Part shown: one piece after another, positions 19,639 through 29,042 of the stretch
Layout: each line of letters begins with the position of its first letter
Position numbering within the stretch: the stretch's first letter is position 1
Source of the DNA: Micromonospora cremea
Lineage (GTDB): Bacteria > Actinomycetota > Actinomycetes > Mycobacteriales > Micromonosporaceae
Reading direction: 5' to 3'
DNA length: 64,000 nucleotides
Assembly (NCBI RefSeq): GCF_900143515.1
Contig: NZ_FSQT01000001.1
Span: forward strand, 1,054,001-1,118,000
The notes under the pieces: generated by a model
What the model was told of the DNA's origin: nothing
The model's input: the letters and a program-made list of their open reading frames with translations, nothing else
Databases searched by the model: none
Made by a program: the position numbers and the translations under genes

Positions 19639-20688
19639 TCAGTGAGGCTGGATGAGGCACATCCCGCCGGGGGCGGGCCGGTCCATCGTGGCCAGCGCGT
19701 GGGGCACCTCGGTGAGGCCGATGGTGCGGGTGACGAGCTCGGCGGGGCGTAGGACGCCGGCGGTGACCAGCCGGAGCAGCTCCGGATAGGCGTGCGCGGC
19801 CATGCCGTGACTGCCCCGCAGCTCCAGCTCAAACGCGATCACGAGATCCATCGGCAGGGCCGGCCGGCCCTGTGCGGCGGGGAGGAGCCCGACCTGCACG
19901 TGCCGGCCGCGCCGGCGCAGGCTCTCGATGGAGGCCGTGCAGGTGGCATGACTGCCCAACGCGTCGAGTGACAGGTGCGCGCCGCCGCCGGTCACCTCCC
20001 GAACGGCGGCGGCCACCGCGCCGGGACCGGTCAGGGCGCTGCCGTCCACGCAGACCGCGGCCCCGCAGCTCCTGGCCAGCTCGAGCGCGCCGGGGGTGAC
20101 GTCGACCGCCACCACCCGCGCGCCGCTGGCCGCCGCGATCATCACCCCGGACAGGCCCACACCGCCGCAACCGTGCACCGCCACCCACTCGCCGGCGGCG
20201 ACGCGCCCCTGGCCGACCACGGCCCGGAACGCCGTGGCGAAGCGGCAGCCGAGCGCCGCCGCGGCCGGGTAGTCCAGCTCGTCGGGGAGCCGGACCAGGT
20301 TGACGTCGGCGTTCCGCACCGCCACGTACTCCGCGAACGAGCCCCAGTGGGTGAAGCCAGGCTGCGTCTGCCGCTCGCAGACCTGCTGATCGCCGGCGAG
20401 GCAGGTCGGGCACTGCCCACAGGCGCAGACGAACGGCGCCGTGACTCGATCGCCGGGCCGCCAGCGGCGTACGCCGGCGCCGACGGCCGTGACCACGCCG
20501 GCGAACTCGTGACCGGGGACGTGCGGCAGGCGGATGTCGGGATCGTGGCCCTGCCAACCGTGCCAGTCGCTGCGGCACAACCCCGTCGCCTCGACGCGGA
20601 TGACCGCGCCCCCGGGCGGCGGCACCGCGTCCGGGATGTCACGGACCTCGGGTCGGCCACCGAACTCGTCGAAGATCACGGCACGCAT
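19639..20688 (-). CDS. zinc-dependent alcohol dehydrogenase (MDR family)
   Basis: A 349-residue medium-chain dehydrogenase. Catalytic zinc ligands are Cys in GLCRSDWHGW and the His-Glu of GHEFAGVV; the four structural-zinc cysteines occur in CACGQCPTCLAGDQQVC. The Rossmann motif HGCGGVGLSGV binds NAD(P). It oxidises an alcohol or polyol; the substrate cannot be assigned. ATG 20688 is taken because the protein MRAVIFDEFGG fits the family start; further upstream codons are arginine-rich and unconserved. It is convergent with the GH10-like gene across 66 bp that hold no clear terminator. Confidence 0.9.
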   Translation of the reverse strand: MRAVIFDEFGGRPEVRDIPDAVPPPGGAVIRVEATGLCRSDWHGWQGHDPDIRLPHVPGHEFAGVVTAVGAGVRRWRPGDRVTAPFVCACGQCPTCLAGDQQVCERQTQPGFTHWGSFAEYVAVRNADVNLVRLPDELDYPAAAALGCRFATAFRAVVGQGRVAAGEWVAVHGCGGVGLSGVMIAAASGARVVAVDVTPGALELARSCGAAVCVDGSALTGPGAVAAAVREVTGGGAHLSLDALGSHATCTASIESLRRRGRHVQVGLLPAAQGRPALPMDLVIAFELELRGSHGMAAHAYPELLRLVTAGVLRPAELVTRTIGLTEVPHALATMDRPAPGGMCLIQPH

Positions 20689-20790
20689 GCGCCGCATCCT
20701 CACACGCCGACGGGCCGACCGAAGGCCCCACCCCACCCGCAGCCGCTGGGCCGGCTGTCCGCCGCGAGAGGTCCCACCCACGGCGACGAG

Positions 20791-20820
20791 AGTCCCCGCC
20801 GTCGCAGCCGACGGCGGGGA
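20791..20820 (-). terminator. perfect 13-bp stem-loop terminator
   Basis: GTCCCCGCCGTCG at 20791-20803 pairs with CGACGGCGGGGAC at 20808-20820 around CAGC. It lies 20 nt past the stop of the leftward glycerophosphodiesterase gene and prevents read-through into the dehydrogenase gene. Confidence 0.85.
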
Positions 20821-20839
20821 CGCACTGCGTGGCGGCGGA

Positions 20840-22756
20840 CTACTTCAACGCGAGGGTCCGAGCGTCGGCGGCGATGACACTGGCGACCTCGGCCGGCACC
20901 AGCTTGCCGGCCTGCCGGTCGACGTAGGTGGCCAGCTCGGCGTACTGCGCGTGGACCAGCTTGACCGTCATGGCGTTGATGGCGGCCGGCTCGGCGCCGG
21001 AGGTGAGGATCAGGTAGCCGAGCCCGGCCTGGCTCACCGTCACGGTGAACGTGCTGGTCGCGGTCGCGGTGCCCTCCGGGCCGGTCACCTCGGTGCGGAC
21101 GGTGTGCCTGCCCGCGGTCAGCTTGACCAGGTCGAGCCTGCGGCCGACGGCCGACTTGTTGCCGTCGAGCGTGACGGTGACGGTGTCCGCGTTGGTGGCG
21201 GCGACCGCGATCACCGGGGACTGGGCCCGGTCGAGCCGTGCCCCGTCGACCGGTGAGGTGATCTGCACGGTCGGGTCGGCCGAGGCCCGCTGCATGAACG
21301 CCGAGTTCCAGCCGGCCAACTCGGACGCGCGGTTGGTGATGACCGCATCGGTGCCGATCCGTTCCAACCGCTGCCACAGGCCGGCGGAGTCCATCGTCCA
21401 GGCCATCACGGCGACGCCGGCGGCGTGCAGCGGGGCGACGACCTCCGGCTTGGCGAGCAGCGCGTTGCCGTCCGGGTTGTACGCGGTGAGGTGCAGTTCC
21501 CTGGAGATCGCGACCGGATCGGCGTCGAGGCTGCTGCGGAGCAGACCGAGCGGCAGTTCGGGAGCGAGTTCGTAGGTGTACCTGAGGGCGTCGACCTCGA
21601 AGCTCTGGACGAATACCCGGCCCATCATCTGCTCGTCCCGGATCACCTGGATGATCGTCGCGACCTCGGCCCTGGTGTGCTTGCCCTTGATCTCCAGCAG
21701 CAGGCTGCCACCCCGATTACGCAGGTCCGCGAGCTGTTCGGACAGGGTCGGCACCCGCTCGCCCACGTACTGCGGACCGAACCAGGAGCCGGCGTCGAGC
21801 GCCTTGATCTGCGCGGCGGTCAGGTCGCGGACGTTGCCGCTCCCGTCGGTGGTCCGGTCGACGGTGCCGTCGTGCAGGATGAACGGGACGCCGTCCTTGC
21901 TCGGCTGGACGTCGTTCTCGATCCAGTCGGCCCCGCCCTTGCGCGCGATCTCCTGCGCGACCAGGGTGTTCTCCGGGGCGGCGGCGGACGCGCCGCGGTG
22001 TGCGATCACCGTGAACGGGCTGCCCTCCGGGCGGATGTAGCCGTTCGGTGGCAGCTCGGTGACGGTGACGTCGTCGTACGAGACGGTGCCGCCGTTGACG
22101 AAGAGCGCCTGGACGCCGTTGGGGGAGCGCTGGAGGCTGTTCGTGCGCATCGCCTCCCGCCCGTCGAAGATCCAGCGGGCCTGGTTGCCGTGCACCTCGA
22201 CCGCGACGCGGACGTCCCGACCGGTGCCGGCGGCGTACGGGGCGGAGGCGGTGTTCGTCACGACCCAGGCGTTCACCGTCGTCCGCTGGGCGAACTCGAG
22301 ACCGTTGGCGGCGGTGGTGCCGCTGCGCATGGTGGCGATCCACCACGGCGTGGCGCCATCAGCCGGGACGTCGATGCCGAGCGATGCCCAGCGGGTCGCG
22401 GCGGAGACCGACTCGAAGCGCATGGTCGCCTCGAGCCGGAAGTCGCTCAGGTGCCGACCAAAAGTGATCTTGTTGTTCTCGCCCGAGCTGGCGGAGGTTC
22501 CGTACAGGCGGCCGTTCTCGACCTTCCACGCGCCGTCGACCGCGTTCCAACCGGCGGGCAGTGACCCGGAGGAGAAGTTCTCCGAAACGACGACGTTGCC
22601 GGGTTCGGCGGTGGCGGGCGACGACGTCGCGACGGCCACCGCGACGGCAGCGCCGGTGACGGCGAGCGCGGCGATGGTGGCGGCGGCCCGGGTACGCGCC
22701 GTGACGAGCCTGGTCACGGCGCGGCCGAGCGGCGATGATGCGGATAGGACAGTCAT
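20840..22756 (-). CDS. secreted glycerophosphodiester phosphodiesterase with LamG-like and FIMAH domains
   Basis: A 638-residue exported protein. After a signal peptide (about 1-50) comes a jelly-roll domain of the LamG/DUF1080 type (about 52-235), then a GDPD catalytic TIM barrel (about 248-500) with the catalytic HRGASAAAPENT motif, the metal-binding E-N-D of DWIENDVQPSKDG, the second histidine in LHDGTVDRTT and the EIKGK strand. A bacterial Ig-like domain and a C-terminal helical FIMAH domain (YAELATYVDRQAGKLV...) follow. It hydrolyses glycerophosphodiesters, probably scavenging phosphate or glycerol from lipids or teichoic acids outside the cell. The start at 22756 is the only ATG that gives a signal peptide. 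Confidence 0.9.
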   Translation of the reverse strand: MTVLSASSPLGRAVTRLVTARTRAAATIAALAVTGAAVAVAVATSSPATAEPGNVVVSENFSSGSLPAGWNAVDGAWKVENGRLYGTSASSGENNKITFGRHLSDFRLEATMRFESVSAATRWASLGIDVPADGATPWWIATMRSGTTAANGLEFAQRTTVNAWVVTNTASAPYAAGTGRDVRVAVEVHGNQARWIFDGREAMRTNSLQRSPNGVQALFVNGGTVSYDDVTVTELPPNGYIRPEGSPFTVIAHRGASAAAPENTLVAQEIARKGGADWIENDVQPSKDGVPFILHDGTVDRTTDGSGNVRDLTAAQIKALDAGSWFGPQYVGERVPTLSEQLADLRNRGGSLLLEIKGKHTRAEVATIIQVIRDEQMMGRVFVQSFEVDALRYTYELAPELPLGLLRSSLDADPVAISRELHLTAYNPDGNALLAKPEVVAPLHAAGVAVMAWTMDSAGLWQRLERIGTDAVITNRASELAGWNSAFMQRASADPTVQITSPVDGARLDRAQSPVIAVAATNADTVTVTLDGNKSAVGRRLDLVKLTAGRHTVRTEVTGPEGTATATSTFTVTVSQAGLGYLILTSGAEPAAINAMTVKLVHAQYAELATYVDRQAGKLVPAEVASVIAADARTLALK

Positions 22757-22865
22757 GGTCCGGACGGTAGGAAGCGGACCCGAACTGATGATCAATCGAG
22801 CGTGGCTGAAGCCCGAACGCTGGATGTACCGACCGGGAGCAGAAGGCGGATGCCCGCGGGAGTCG

Positions 22866-23510
22866 CTAGTGGTTGAGGTAGGCGAGGACCGCGCGGACGC
22901 GTCGGTTGGCGTCCTCAGCCGGCGGCAGGTCGAGCTTGGCGAAGATGTTGGTGATGTGCTTCTCCACCGAGACCGGCGCAAGGACGAGCGCGGCGCAGAT
23001 AGCCGCGTTGGACAGGCCCTGGGCCATGAGGCCGAGCACCTCACCTTCCCGTGCGGTGAGCCCGTCGATGCCGTGGTTGCGGCTGTTGCGGGTGAACAGC
23101 TGCCGTACCACCTCGGGGTCCAGGGCGGTGCCACCGTTGGCGACCCGCTGCACCGCGTCGAGGAAGTCGTCGAGGGCGGTGACCCGGTCCTTGAGGAGGT
23201 AGCCCACACCGCCCCGGCCGTCGGCGAGCAGTTCCACGGCGTAGGCCCGTTCGACGTACTGGGAGACGATGAGCACCTTGGTGTCCGGGTCCGTCGCCCG
23301 CAGCGTCAGGGCGGCGCGGAGCCCCTCGTCGCGGAAGCCAGGCGGCAGTCGAACGTCGACGATGGACAGGTCGGGCCGGTGCTCGGTGACGGCCGCCAGC
23401 AGGGCAGGTGCGGTGTCCACGGCGGCGACGACGGTGTGGCCGGTGTCGGTCAGCAGCCGCACCATGCCGTCCCGAAGCAGCAGCAGGTCCTCGGCGATCA
23501 CGATACGCAT
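22866..23510 (-). CDS. LuxR-type (NarL family) response regulator
   Basis: A 214-residue response regulator. The receiver has the acidic pair at Glu7-Asp8, the phosphoacceptor Asp52 (SIVDVRLPP) and the conserved lysine in YLLKDRV. The C-terminal helix-turn-helix (LTAREGEVLGLMAQGLSNAAICAALVL and VSVEKHITNIFAKL) is of the LuxR/NarL type. It is the partner of the histidine kinase whose stop codon shares one base with its start codon. It is the last gene of a four-gene leftward operon with an FtsX-type ABC transporter, which it probably regulates. Confidence 0.93.
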   Translation of the reverse strand: MRIVIAEDLLLLRDGMVRLLTDTGHTVVAAVDTAPALLAAVTEHRPDLSIVDVRLPPGFRDEGLRAALTLRATDPDTKVLIVSQYVERAYAVELLADGRGGVGYLLKDRVTALDDFLDAVQRVANGGTALDPEVVRQLFTRNSRNHGIDGLTAREGEVLGLMAQGLSNAAICAALVLAPVSVEKHITNIFAKLDLPPAEDANRRVRAVLAYLNH

Positions 23511-24727
23511 CAGTGGGGCAGCTCCGCGGACAGGACGGTGGGACCGCCGGGTGGACTGGTGATGGTGAGCCTGCCGTCGAGTGCCTCGACGCGGCGGCGC
23601 AGGCCGTCGAGCCCGGAGCCGGCCCGGTCGGCGCCGCCCTGCCCGTCGTCGGTGAGCGTGACGGTGACCGTACCGGCGCGTCGGGCGAGGGTGACGACGC
23701 AGGTCCGGGCCTCGGCGTGCTTACCCGCGTTGGCGAGACCCTCCGCGATGACGAAATAGGCCGCCGACTCGACCGCTGGCGGATACCGGTCGGCCGGGTC
23801 GCCCCGGATCTCGACGGCGAGGGGGCTGTCGCCGGCCAGGGCGGCGACAGCGGCGTGCAGCCCCCGATCGGTGAGGATCGGCGGGTGGATGCCACGTACC
23901 AGCCGGCGCAGCTCGGTGAGGGCGTCGTCGAGCTGCCGGCGGGCGAGGTCCACGTCGGATGCGGCGGCCGCACCCGTGCGCAGCTTGCGGGCGGCCAGCG
24001 CCAGCGTCATGCCGGCGGCCACGATCCGGGCCTGGGCGCCGTCGTGCAGGTCCCGCTCGATCCGACGCAGCTCCGCCGCCTGAGCATCGACGACCCGACG
24101 GCGGGTTCGTGCGAGACGAGCGGCCTCCTCGACGAGCTGTCGGTGCGTGCCGGGCGCCAGCAGGCCCCGGGCCGCGCGGGCCTGGGCGCGCCCGGCGGTC
24201 CGCAGAAACCACGCGGTGACCGGCAACAGCAGCACGCCGAGGACGGTCAGGCCGAACGGGCCCGGCACCGTCGTCATGAGCGGACGCATCGGGAACGGTG
24301 CGTGCGGGTTCGGCACGGCCCACGCCCACGCCGGCGCCACGACGGCGGCGAAATCGACGACGGTGACCACGATGGCGGCAATCCCGCCCGCCAGGCCCAG
24401 CGGGAACACCGCGACCAGCCAGGCCAGGTCACGCCAGGTGGCCGGTTGCACGGCGACCGCGCGGACCCGCTGCCGGACGGTGCCGCCCTCGCTCGGCAGG
24501 TACGGCGCGGCGATGGCGGCGCCGAGCACCCAACCAGCCCGGTGCCGCTCCAGGTCCGCGAGGCGCCGGGTGACCCAGGTGGCGCCGAGGAACGCCGGAC
24601 CACCGAGCTGCGTGATCGACAGCAGGCTGACGGCGAGGGTGGAAGCGAGGCTCCAGGCGAGGCCGACGACACCGGCGACGAGGCTGCTGAGCAGGTACGC
24701 CAGCGCCGACGTCGTTGTGCGGATCAT
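23510..24727 (-). CDS. sensor histidine kinase (HisKA_3 type)
   Basis: A 405-residue membrane kinase. The first 180 residues hold about four transmembrane segments and an uncharacterised sensor domain without a large extracellular loop. The dimerisation-phosphoacceptor helix contains His in RIERDLHDGAQARIV (HisKA_3), and the ATPase domain has VIAEGLANAGKHA, the G1 box DDGQGG and GSGLDGLRRRVEALDG. It phosphorylates the adjacent LuxR response regulator. ATG 24727 is chosen over upstream in-frame starts, whose added residues are basic and unconserved. The gene lies 102 bp after the FtsX-type permease gene in the same operon direction. Confidence 0.92.
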   Translation of the reverse strand: MIRTTTSALAYLLSSLVAGVVGLAWSLASTLAVSLLSITQLGGPAFLGATWVTRRLADLERHRAGWVLGAAIAAPYLPSEGGTVRQRVRAVAVQPATWRDLAWLVAVFPLGLAGGIAAIVVTVVDFAAVVAPAWAWAVPNPHAPFPMRPLMTTVPGPFGLTVLGVLLLPVTAWFLRTAGRAQARAARGLLAPGTHRQLVEEAARLARTRRRVVDAQAAELRRIERDLHDGAQARIVAAGMTLALAARKLRTGAAAASDVDLARRQLDDALTELRRLVRGIHPPILTDRGLHAAVAALAGDSPLAVEIRGDPADRYPPAVESAAYFVIAEGLANAGKHAEARTCVVTLARRAGTVTVTLTDDGQGGADRAGSGLDGLRRRVEALDGRLTITSPPGGPTVLSAELPH

Positions 24728-24829
24728 CGCGGCGATTCTATCGGCGGCACCCCACGCGGCCACCGGCCGGACCCGGCCCCGAACGATCCGGAGGACGGGT
24801 CCGAGCGGCGATCCGTTCGGAAGCACCTG

Positions 24830-27370
24830 TCAGAGTCCGTCGTTCAGGGCCGGCAGGCTGCCCCGCCGCAACAGGACCCGGGCCGGTACGGCACCCGCGA
24901 CCAGCCCCAGCGCCGCGACACCGCCGAGCATTCCGGCGTACGTGCCAGTGTCGACGAACAACCGCACCGTGCCGTCCTGCGCGGCGCTGAACGCGCCGAC
25001 CACGATCCCGGTGACCAGTGCCCCCAGCACCAGCCCGACCGTGACCGTGATCATTGCCTCGCGGTCGACCAGCCGGTGCAGCTGTGCGGTCGTCGCCCCG
25101 GCCAGCCGCAGATCGGCGAATTCGCGGCGGCGCGCGACGGTGGCGATGGCGAAGGTGTTGACCACCGCGATCGCCGTGAAGCCGAGGGAGACGACCACCA
25201 TGAGCTCCCAGGCGCCCTGCTGGTTCTGCTCGTCACCAGCGGGTGCCGCACCGAGCGTGGGGGTCAGCCGCAAGCCGGGCCACGAGGCGGCGATCCGGTC
25301 CGGGACGTCGCCTCGGTAACGCAGCCCGACCGTGCTGACCAGTCCGCGCGGGTCGTGTGCCGCCACCAGGCCGGCGGGCAGCGCGAGGTCGCCGAAGCCA
25401 CGAGCCCGGGCGTACACCCCGGCGAGGCGCAGGTCGACCTGGTGGCCGTCGGCGAGCCAAATCCGCACGTCGTCGCCCACCCGCCAGCCGTACTGACCGG
25501 TTATGTACTCGCTGGCGGCGAACGTGCCCGTGCCGGGCAGCGTCCCGGCGCGCAGGTCGAGGTCCAGCGCGGCCTCGGTCCCGGCGATCAGCACACCCTG
25601 GCTGGCGAAGTCCTCGGGCTTGCCACCCTGCTCGACGATTGCCCGCGTCGGCAGCGTCGCCGCCGCACCGGTCACCCCGTCGAGAGCGACGAGCCTTTCG
25701 ACGGTACCGAGCGGAAGCCCGCCCGGCGCGGTCACCTGCGCCGTCGCGGCCGCGGTCCGCTCCGCCTGTTCCCGCCCCGCCAACTGGCCCAGCAGGGCGC
25801 TGTTGAGCAGCATGGTGGCATTGATTGCGAACATGAGCACGAGCGGAACAGCGACCGCCGCGACCCGTCGCCGCTCGGACCGGGTGACCAGACCGGCCAG
25901 CCAGCCGGTCACGCCGCCGGCGCCGACGAGGCGGGACACCGGCGCCGTCAGCGCCCGGACCAGCAGCGGGCCGAGGGCCGCGACAGTGCACAGCAGCAGG
26001 GCGGACGACACGAAGGTCATGCCCATTCCGAGTGGCCCGTCGAGCGGAACGAAGGTGAGCAGGGCGATCGCGCCGGCGGTGGTCACCGCCGCGACGGCTG
26101 TCCGCGGGACCAGTCCGCCGGTCGGTGCGTTCGCGGTCTCGGCGAGTGCCTGCGTCGGGGCGATACGCACCGCTCGACGTCCGGCGATCCGAGCACCGAG
26201 GAAGGTCACCAGCATCCCGGCTGCCGCGGCGGCGACGAGCACGACCACGTTGGTCCGTACGACGAACTGGGCCGGCACCGCGCCCAGCTCCCGGAACCGG
26301 GCGGCCACCACGTGGGCGAACACCACACCCAGCGGCGCGCCGGGAAGCGCGGCGGCCCCGGCGAGCAGGAGGCTCTCCACGCCGAGCAGGCGGCGCAGCT
26401 GACCGGGAGTCGCGCCGGCCGTGCGCAGTAGGGCCAGCTCGCGCAGCCGCTGCCGGACGCCGAGCGTGACCGTGCCGGTGAGGACGAAGACGGCCGCGAA
26501 CGCGGTGATGCCGATGACGAACCCGAAGATCGAGATGGGTCCGATGTAGTCCGGCAGGGCACCGGGCAGGTCGGCCCGGACACGTTCAGCGCCGATGAGC
26601 ACCTTGGCGTTCCCGGCAACTCCCCGGACGGCATCGCGAAGCGCGTCCGGGTCGGCACCGGGTCGGGTGAGGACGGCTACCGCGGTCGGCCCGGGCAGCC
26701 CGGAAACCGCGGCCACCTCGCCGTCGGCGACGAACAGCGCGCCCTGGGCGGGCAGCCCGTCACGGCCGGCCGGTGCGGCGACACCGGAGACGACCATGGG
26801 GTGGGACCCGGTCTTCGTAGTAACGACGAGACGCCCGCCTACCGCGGTGCCCGACCGCTGGGCCAGGTCGACGTCGATGACCACCTGGCCCCGGCCGGGC
26901 GCCGCGCCGACGCGCAGCGCGTACGGCGTCAGCGGTGCGGAGGCCCAGCCGTGTCCGATCACCGGAGCGTCGTCGGCGCCGCGCAGTGGACGTCCGTCCG
27001 GCGTACTCGCCTGGACCGGAAAGGCGACGTCCGCGATCGCGGCCGCGACACCCGGGAGGCTACCCAGCCGGCTGGCGAGGTCCACCGGCAGCGCGCCGGC
27101 CCCGGTGAGCCGTTCGGACTTGACCTTGCGCTTGACCTTGGCCTTGTCCTTCTTCTGCTTGGTGGTGACGTTCTCAAGGGTGACGTCGCGGTCGCCCGAA
27201 ACGACGATCGGCGCGGCCGCGAACCGGTCGGCCGGCGGCTTCGCCGTGAGCACGGAGGCGAGCAGCAGGCCGCCGCCGGCGAGCAGGGCCACGGCCAGCA
27301 GCGCGGCGAAGAACGTGCCGGCGTAGGCGCCACGGTGCTGGCGCAGGGTGCCGAGAGCGAGCCGCATCAT
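24830..27370 (-). CDS. FtsX/MacB-type ABC transporter permease
   Basis: An 846-residue membrane protein of the large actinobacterial FtsX-permease type: an N-terminal transmembrane helix, a long extracellular MacB-core-like domain (about 40-250), a first FtsX four-helix block (about 255-400), further membrane segments, a second extracellular domain and a C-terminal FtsX block (about 725-840). A lysine-rich patch KQKKDKAKVKRKVKSE lies at about residues 71-86 in the first extracellular domain. These transporters use mechanotransmission to extrude or sense peptides and lipids. Its first ATG overlaps the ATPase stop by 4 nt, and it is followed by the kinase-regulator pair, suggesting antimicrobial-peptide or envelope-stress detection. 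Confidence 0.9.
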   Translation of the reverse strand: MMRLALGTLRQHRGAYAGTFFAALLAVALLAGGGLLLASVLTAKPPADRFAAAPIVVSGDRDVTLENVTTKQKKDKAKVKRKVKSERLTGAGALPVDLASRLGSLPGVAAAIADVAFPVQASTPDGRPLRGADDAPVIGHGWASAPLTPYALRVGAAPGRGQVVIDVDLAQRSGTAVGGRLVVTTKTGSHPMVVSGVAAPAGRDGLPAQGALFVADGEVAAVSGLPGPTAVAVLTRPGADPDALRDAVRGVAGNAKVLIGAERVRADLPGALPDYIGPISIFGFVIGITAFAAVFVLTGTVTLGVRQRLRELALLRTAGATPGQLRRLLGVESLLLAGAAALPGAPLGVVFAHVVAARFRELGAVPAQFVVRTNVVVLVAAAAAGMLVTFLGARIAGRRAVRIAPTQALAETANAPTGGLVPRTAVAAVTTAGAIALLTFVPLDGPLGMGMTFVSSALLLCTVAALGPLLVRALTAPVSRLVGAGGVTGWLAGLVTRSERRRVAAVAVPLVLMFAINATMLLNSALLGQLAGREQAERTAAATAQVTAPGGLPLGTVERLVALDGVTGAAATLPTRAIVEQGGKPEDFASQGVLIAGTEAALDLDLRAGTLPGTGTFAASEYITGQYGWRVGDDVRIWLADGHQVDLRLAGVYARARGFGDLALPAGLVAAHDPRGLVSTVGLRYRGDVPDRIAASWPGLRLTPTLGAAPAGDEQNQQGAWELMVVVSLGFTAIAVVNTFAIATVARRREFADLRLAGATTAQLHRLVDREAMITVTVGLVLGALVTGIVVGAFSAAQDGTVRLFVDTGTYAGMLGGVAALGLVAGAVPARVLLRRGSLPALNDGL

Positions 27371-28119
27371 CGGATGGTCACCGCCGTCATCTGGGCCGCG
27401 ACCTTCTCGGCGGTCGGGTCGGCGAGTTCGGTGACGATCCGCCCGTCGGCGAGGAACACCGCACGGTCGGCCCACGCCGCGGCGGTCGGGTCGTGCGTCA
27501 CCATGACGATCGTCGTGCCGATCTGGTCCACGGCCTCACGCAGCAAACCGAGCACCTCGCGGCCGGTCGACAGGTCCAGCGCGCCGGTCGGCTCGTCGGC
27601 GAAGATGACCTCCGGCCGGCTGGCGAGCGCGCGGGCGAGCGCGACCCGCTGCCGCTGACCGCCGGACAGTTGGCCGGGCCGGTCGTCCTCCCGGCCGGTG
27701 AGCCCGACGCGGCGCATCACCTCCCGCGCCCAGTCTCGGTCCGGTCGCGTTCCGGCCAGCCGTTGTGGGAGCAGGACGTTGTGCCAGACCGACAGTGAGT
27801 CCATCAGGTTGTACGACTGGAAGACGAACCCGACCCGCTGCCGCCGTGCCTCGGTGAGCCGGGGCTCACGCAGCCCGCCGATGTCCTGACCGGCGAGGAG
27901 CACGCGGCCACTGTCCGGCCGATCCAGGCCCGCCGCACAGTGCAGGAGCGTCGATTTGCCCGAGCCCGACGGACCCATCACGGCGCAGAACGAACCGGCC
28001 TCGAAGGCGACCGACACGCCATCCAACGCCCGGACACCGCCCCCACCGGCATAGGTCTTCGTCACGTCGAGCACCTCGACGACCAGCCCGCGAGCGGGGG
28101 TAACATCGCTGTTTCGCAT
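27367..28119 (-). CDS. MacB/LolD-type ABC transporter ATPase
   Basis: A 250-residue ATPase that energises the FtsX-type permease encoded next. It has Walker A GPSGSGKST, Q-loop FVFQSYNLMDSLS, signature LSGGQRQRVALARAL, Walker B VIFADEPTGALD and the H-loop VMVTHD, the classic MacB/LolD/BceA set. The start at 28119 is preferred; an in-frame start at 28158 would add 13 unconserved residues. As the first gene of the ATPase-permease-kinase-regulator operon, its promoter should lie in 28120-28225, which also holds the end of the next leftward gene. Confidence 0.92.
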   Translation of the reverse strand: MRNSDVTPARGLVVEVLDVTKTYAGGGGVRALDGVSVAFEAGSFCAVMGPSGSGKSTLLHCAAGLDRPDSGRVLLAGQDIGGLREPRLTEARRQRVGFVFQSYNLMDSLSVWHNVLLPQRLAGTRPDRDWAREVMRRVGLTGREDDRPGQLSGGQRQRVALARALASRPEVIFADEPTGALDLSTGREVLGLLREAVDQIGTTIVMVTHDPTAAAWADRAVFLADGRIVTELADPTAEKVAAQMTAVTIR

Positions 28120-28225
28120 AGCGGAAAGCCTGGTCGACGCGCCGTTTTCGGACCACACGGCGACCCATGATCTCGGTGGTGGGGAAACCCCTACCGAGGG
28201 ATCGGTCCGCCTCCGGGCAGGTCGG

Positions 28226-28969
28226 TCAGTCCGGCAGGCCGGTGCAGGCGACCTCGTCGATGGTGCACGCCGTGGGGGCGGAGCCGATCGACGCGCCGTT
28301 GACCCGGAACGTCACCCGGACCGAGGCGGTGCCGGGCACCTGCCCGGCGCTCTCGTCGGGGACGAACGTCCACACCGCACCATCCTGACTGGCCCACGCG
28401 CCCTCGACCGAGCTGACACGCAGCGACTCCCTGGGCAGGGTGACGACCAGCTTCCACTGCGCCACCGGCACCTGGCCGGGATTGTTGATCGTCACGGCGG
28501 CGCCGTAGCTGAGCAGGGAATTCTCCGCGATGGCGAAGTCGGCGCTCAGGGCGGCCGGCGTGGGTGGAGCAGTCGCGGGGGTCGGTGTGGGCGTGGTGGT
28601 CGACGGCTCGGGGGTCGGCGTCGGTGAAGTTGCCGTCGCCTGCGGGGATGCGGGCCTCGTCGGGCTGGTCGCCGCCGGTCTCGCCTGGCCCGCCCTGGGC
28701 GTGTCGGTGGGCAGCGTGCCCACCTGGTCAGCCGATGGCGGCGGGTCGAGGGTCACCGGCGCCAGCTCTTCCGGCGTTCGCAGCACGCCGACGACGGAGA
28801 CCGCCGTGGCGATCAGCACCCCGAGCGCCGCGACGAGAGCCACCCAGGCGGCCCGCGAGACGTCGCCCCGGCCGGTGACCACCCGCCGTACGGCAGCGGC
28901 GATGGCCACGATCCGGTCCAGCAGAATGATCACCACAGTGCGCCGTGGCTGGGGCGGTGTTGCCGGCAC
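28226..28969 (-). CDS. membrane-anchored protein with CBM2-like domain
   Basis: A 247-residue protein with a short cytoplasmic N-terminus, one transmembrane helix (AAWVALVAALGVLIATAVSV, about residues 39-60), a 70-residue Pro/Thr/Ser-rich linker with repeated TPTP units and a C-terminal beta-sandwich resembling CBM2: SADFAIAENSLLSYGAAVTI, VAQWKLVVTLP, VWTFVPDES and two cysteines near the end. The aromatic set of true cellulose binders is mostly missing, so polysaccharide binding is uncertain. The GTG start at 28969 has a GAGGGGGAG site 7 nt upstream. It follows the DUF742 gene by 73 bp in the same direction and occupies the place where conservons carry their GTPase. Confidence 0.7.
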   Translation of the reverse strand: MPATPPQPRRTVVIILLDRIVAIAAAVRRVVTGRGDVSRAAWVALVAALGVLIATAVSVVGVLRTPEELAPVTLDPPPSADQVGTLPTDTPRAGQARPAATSPTRPASPQATATSPTPTPEPSTTTPTPTPATAPPTPAALSADFAIAENSLLSYGAAVTINNPGQVPVAQWKLVVTLPRESLRVSSVEGAWASQDGAVWTFVPDESAGQVPGTASVRVTFRVNGASIGSAPTACTIDEVACTGLPD

Positions 28970-29042
28970 TACCTGTCTCCCCCTCAATTCGTCACCGGAC
29001 ACGCGCCTGCGCTCCCCCGGTCGGGGGTGCCACCCGTCCCGG

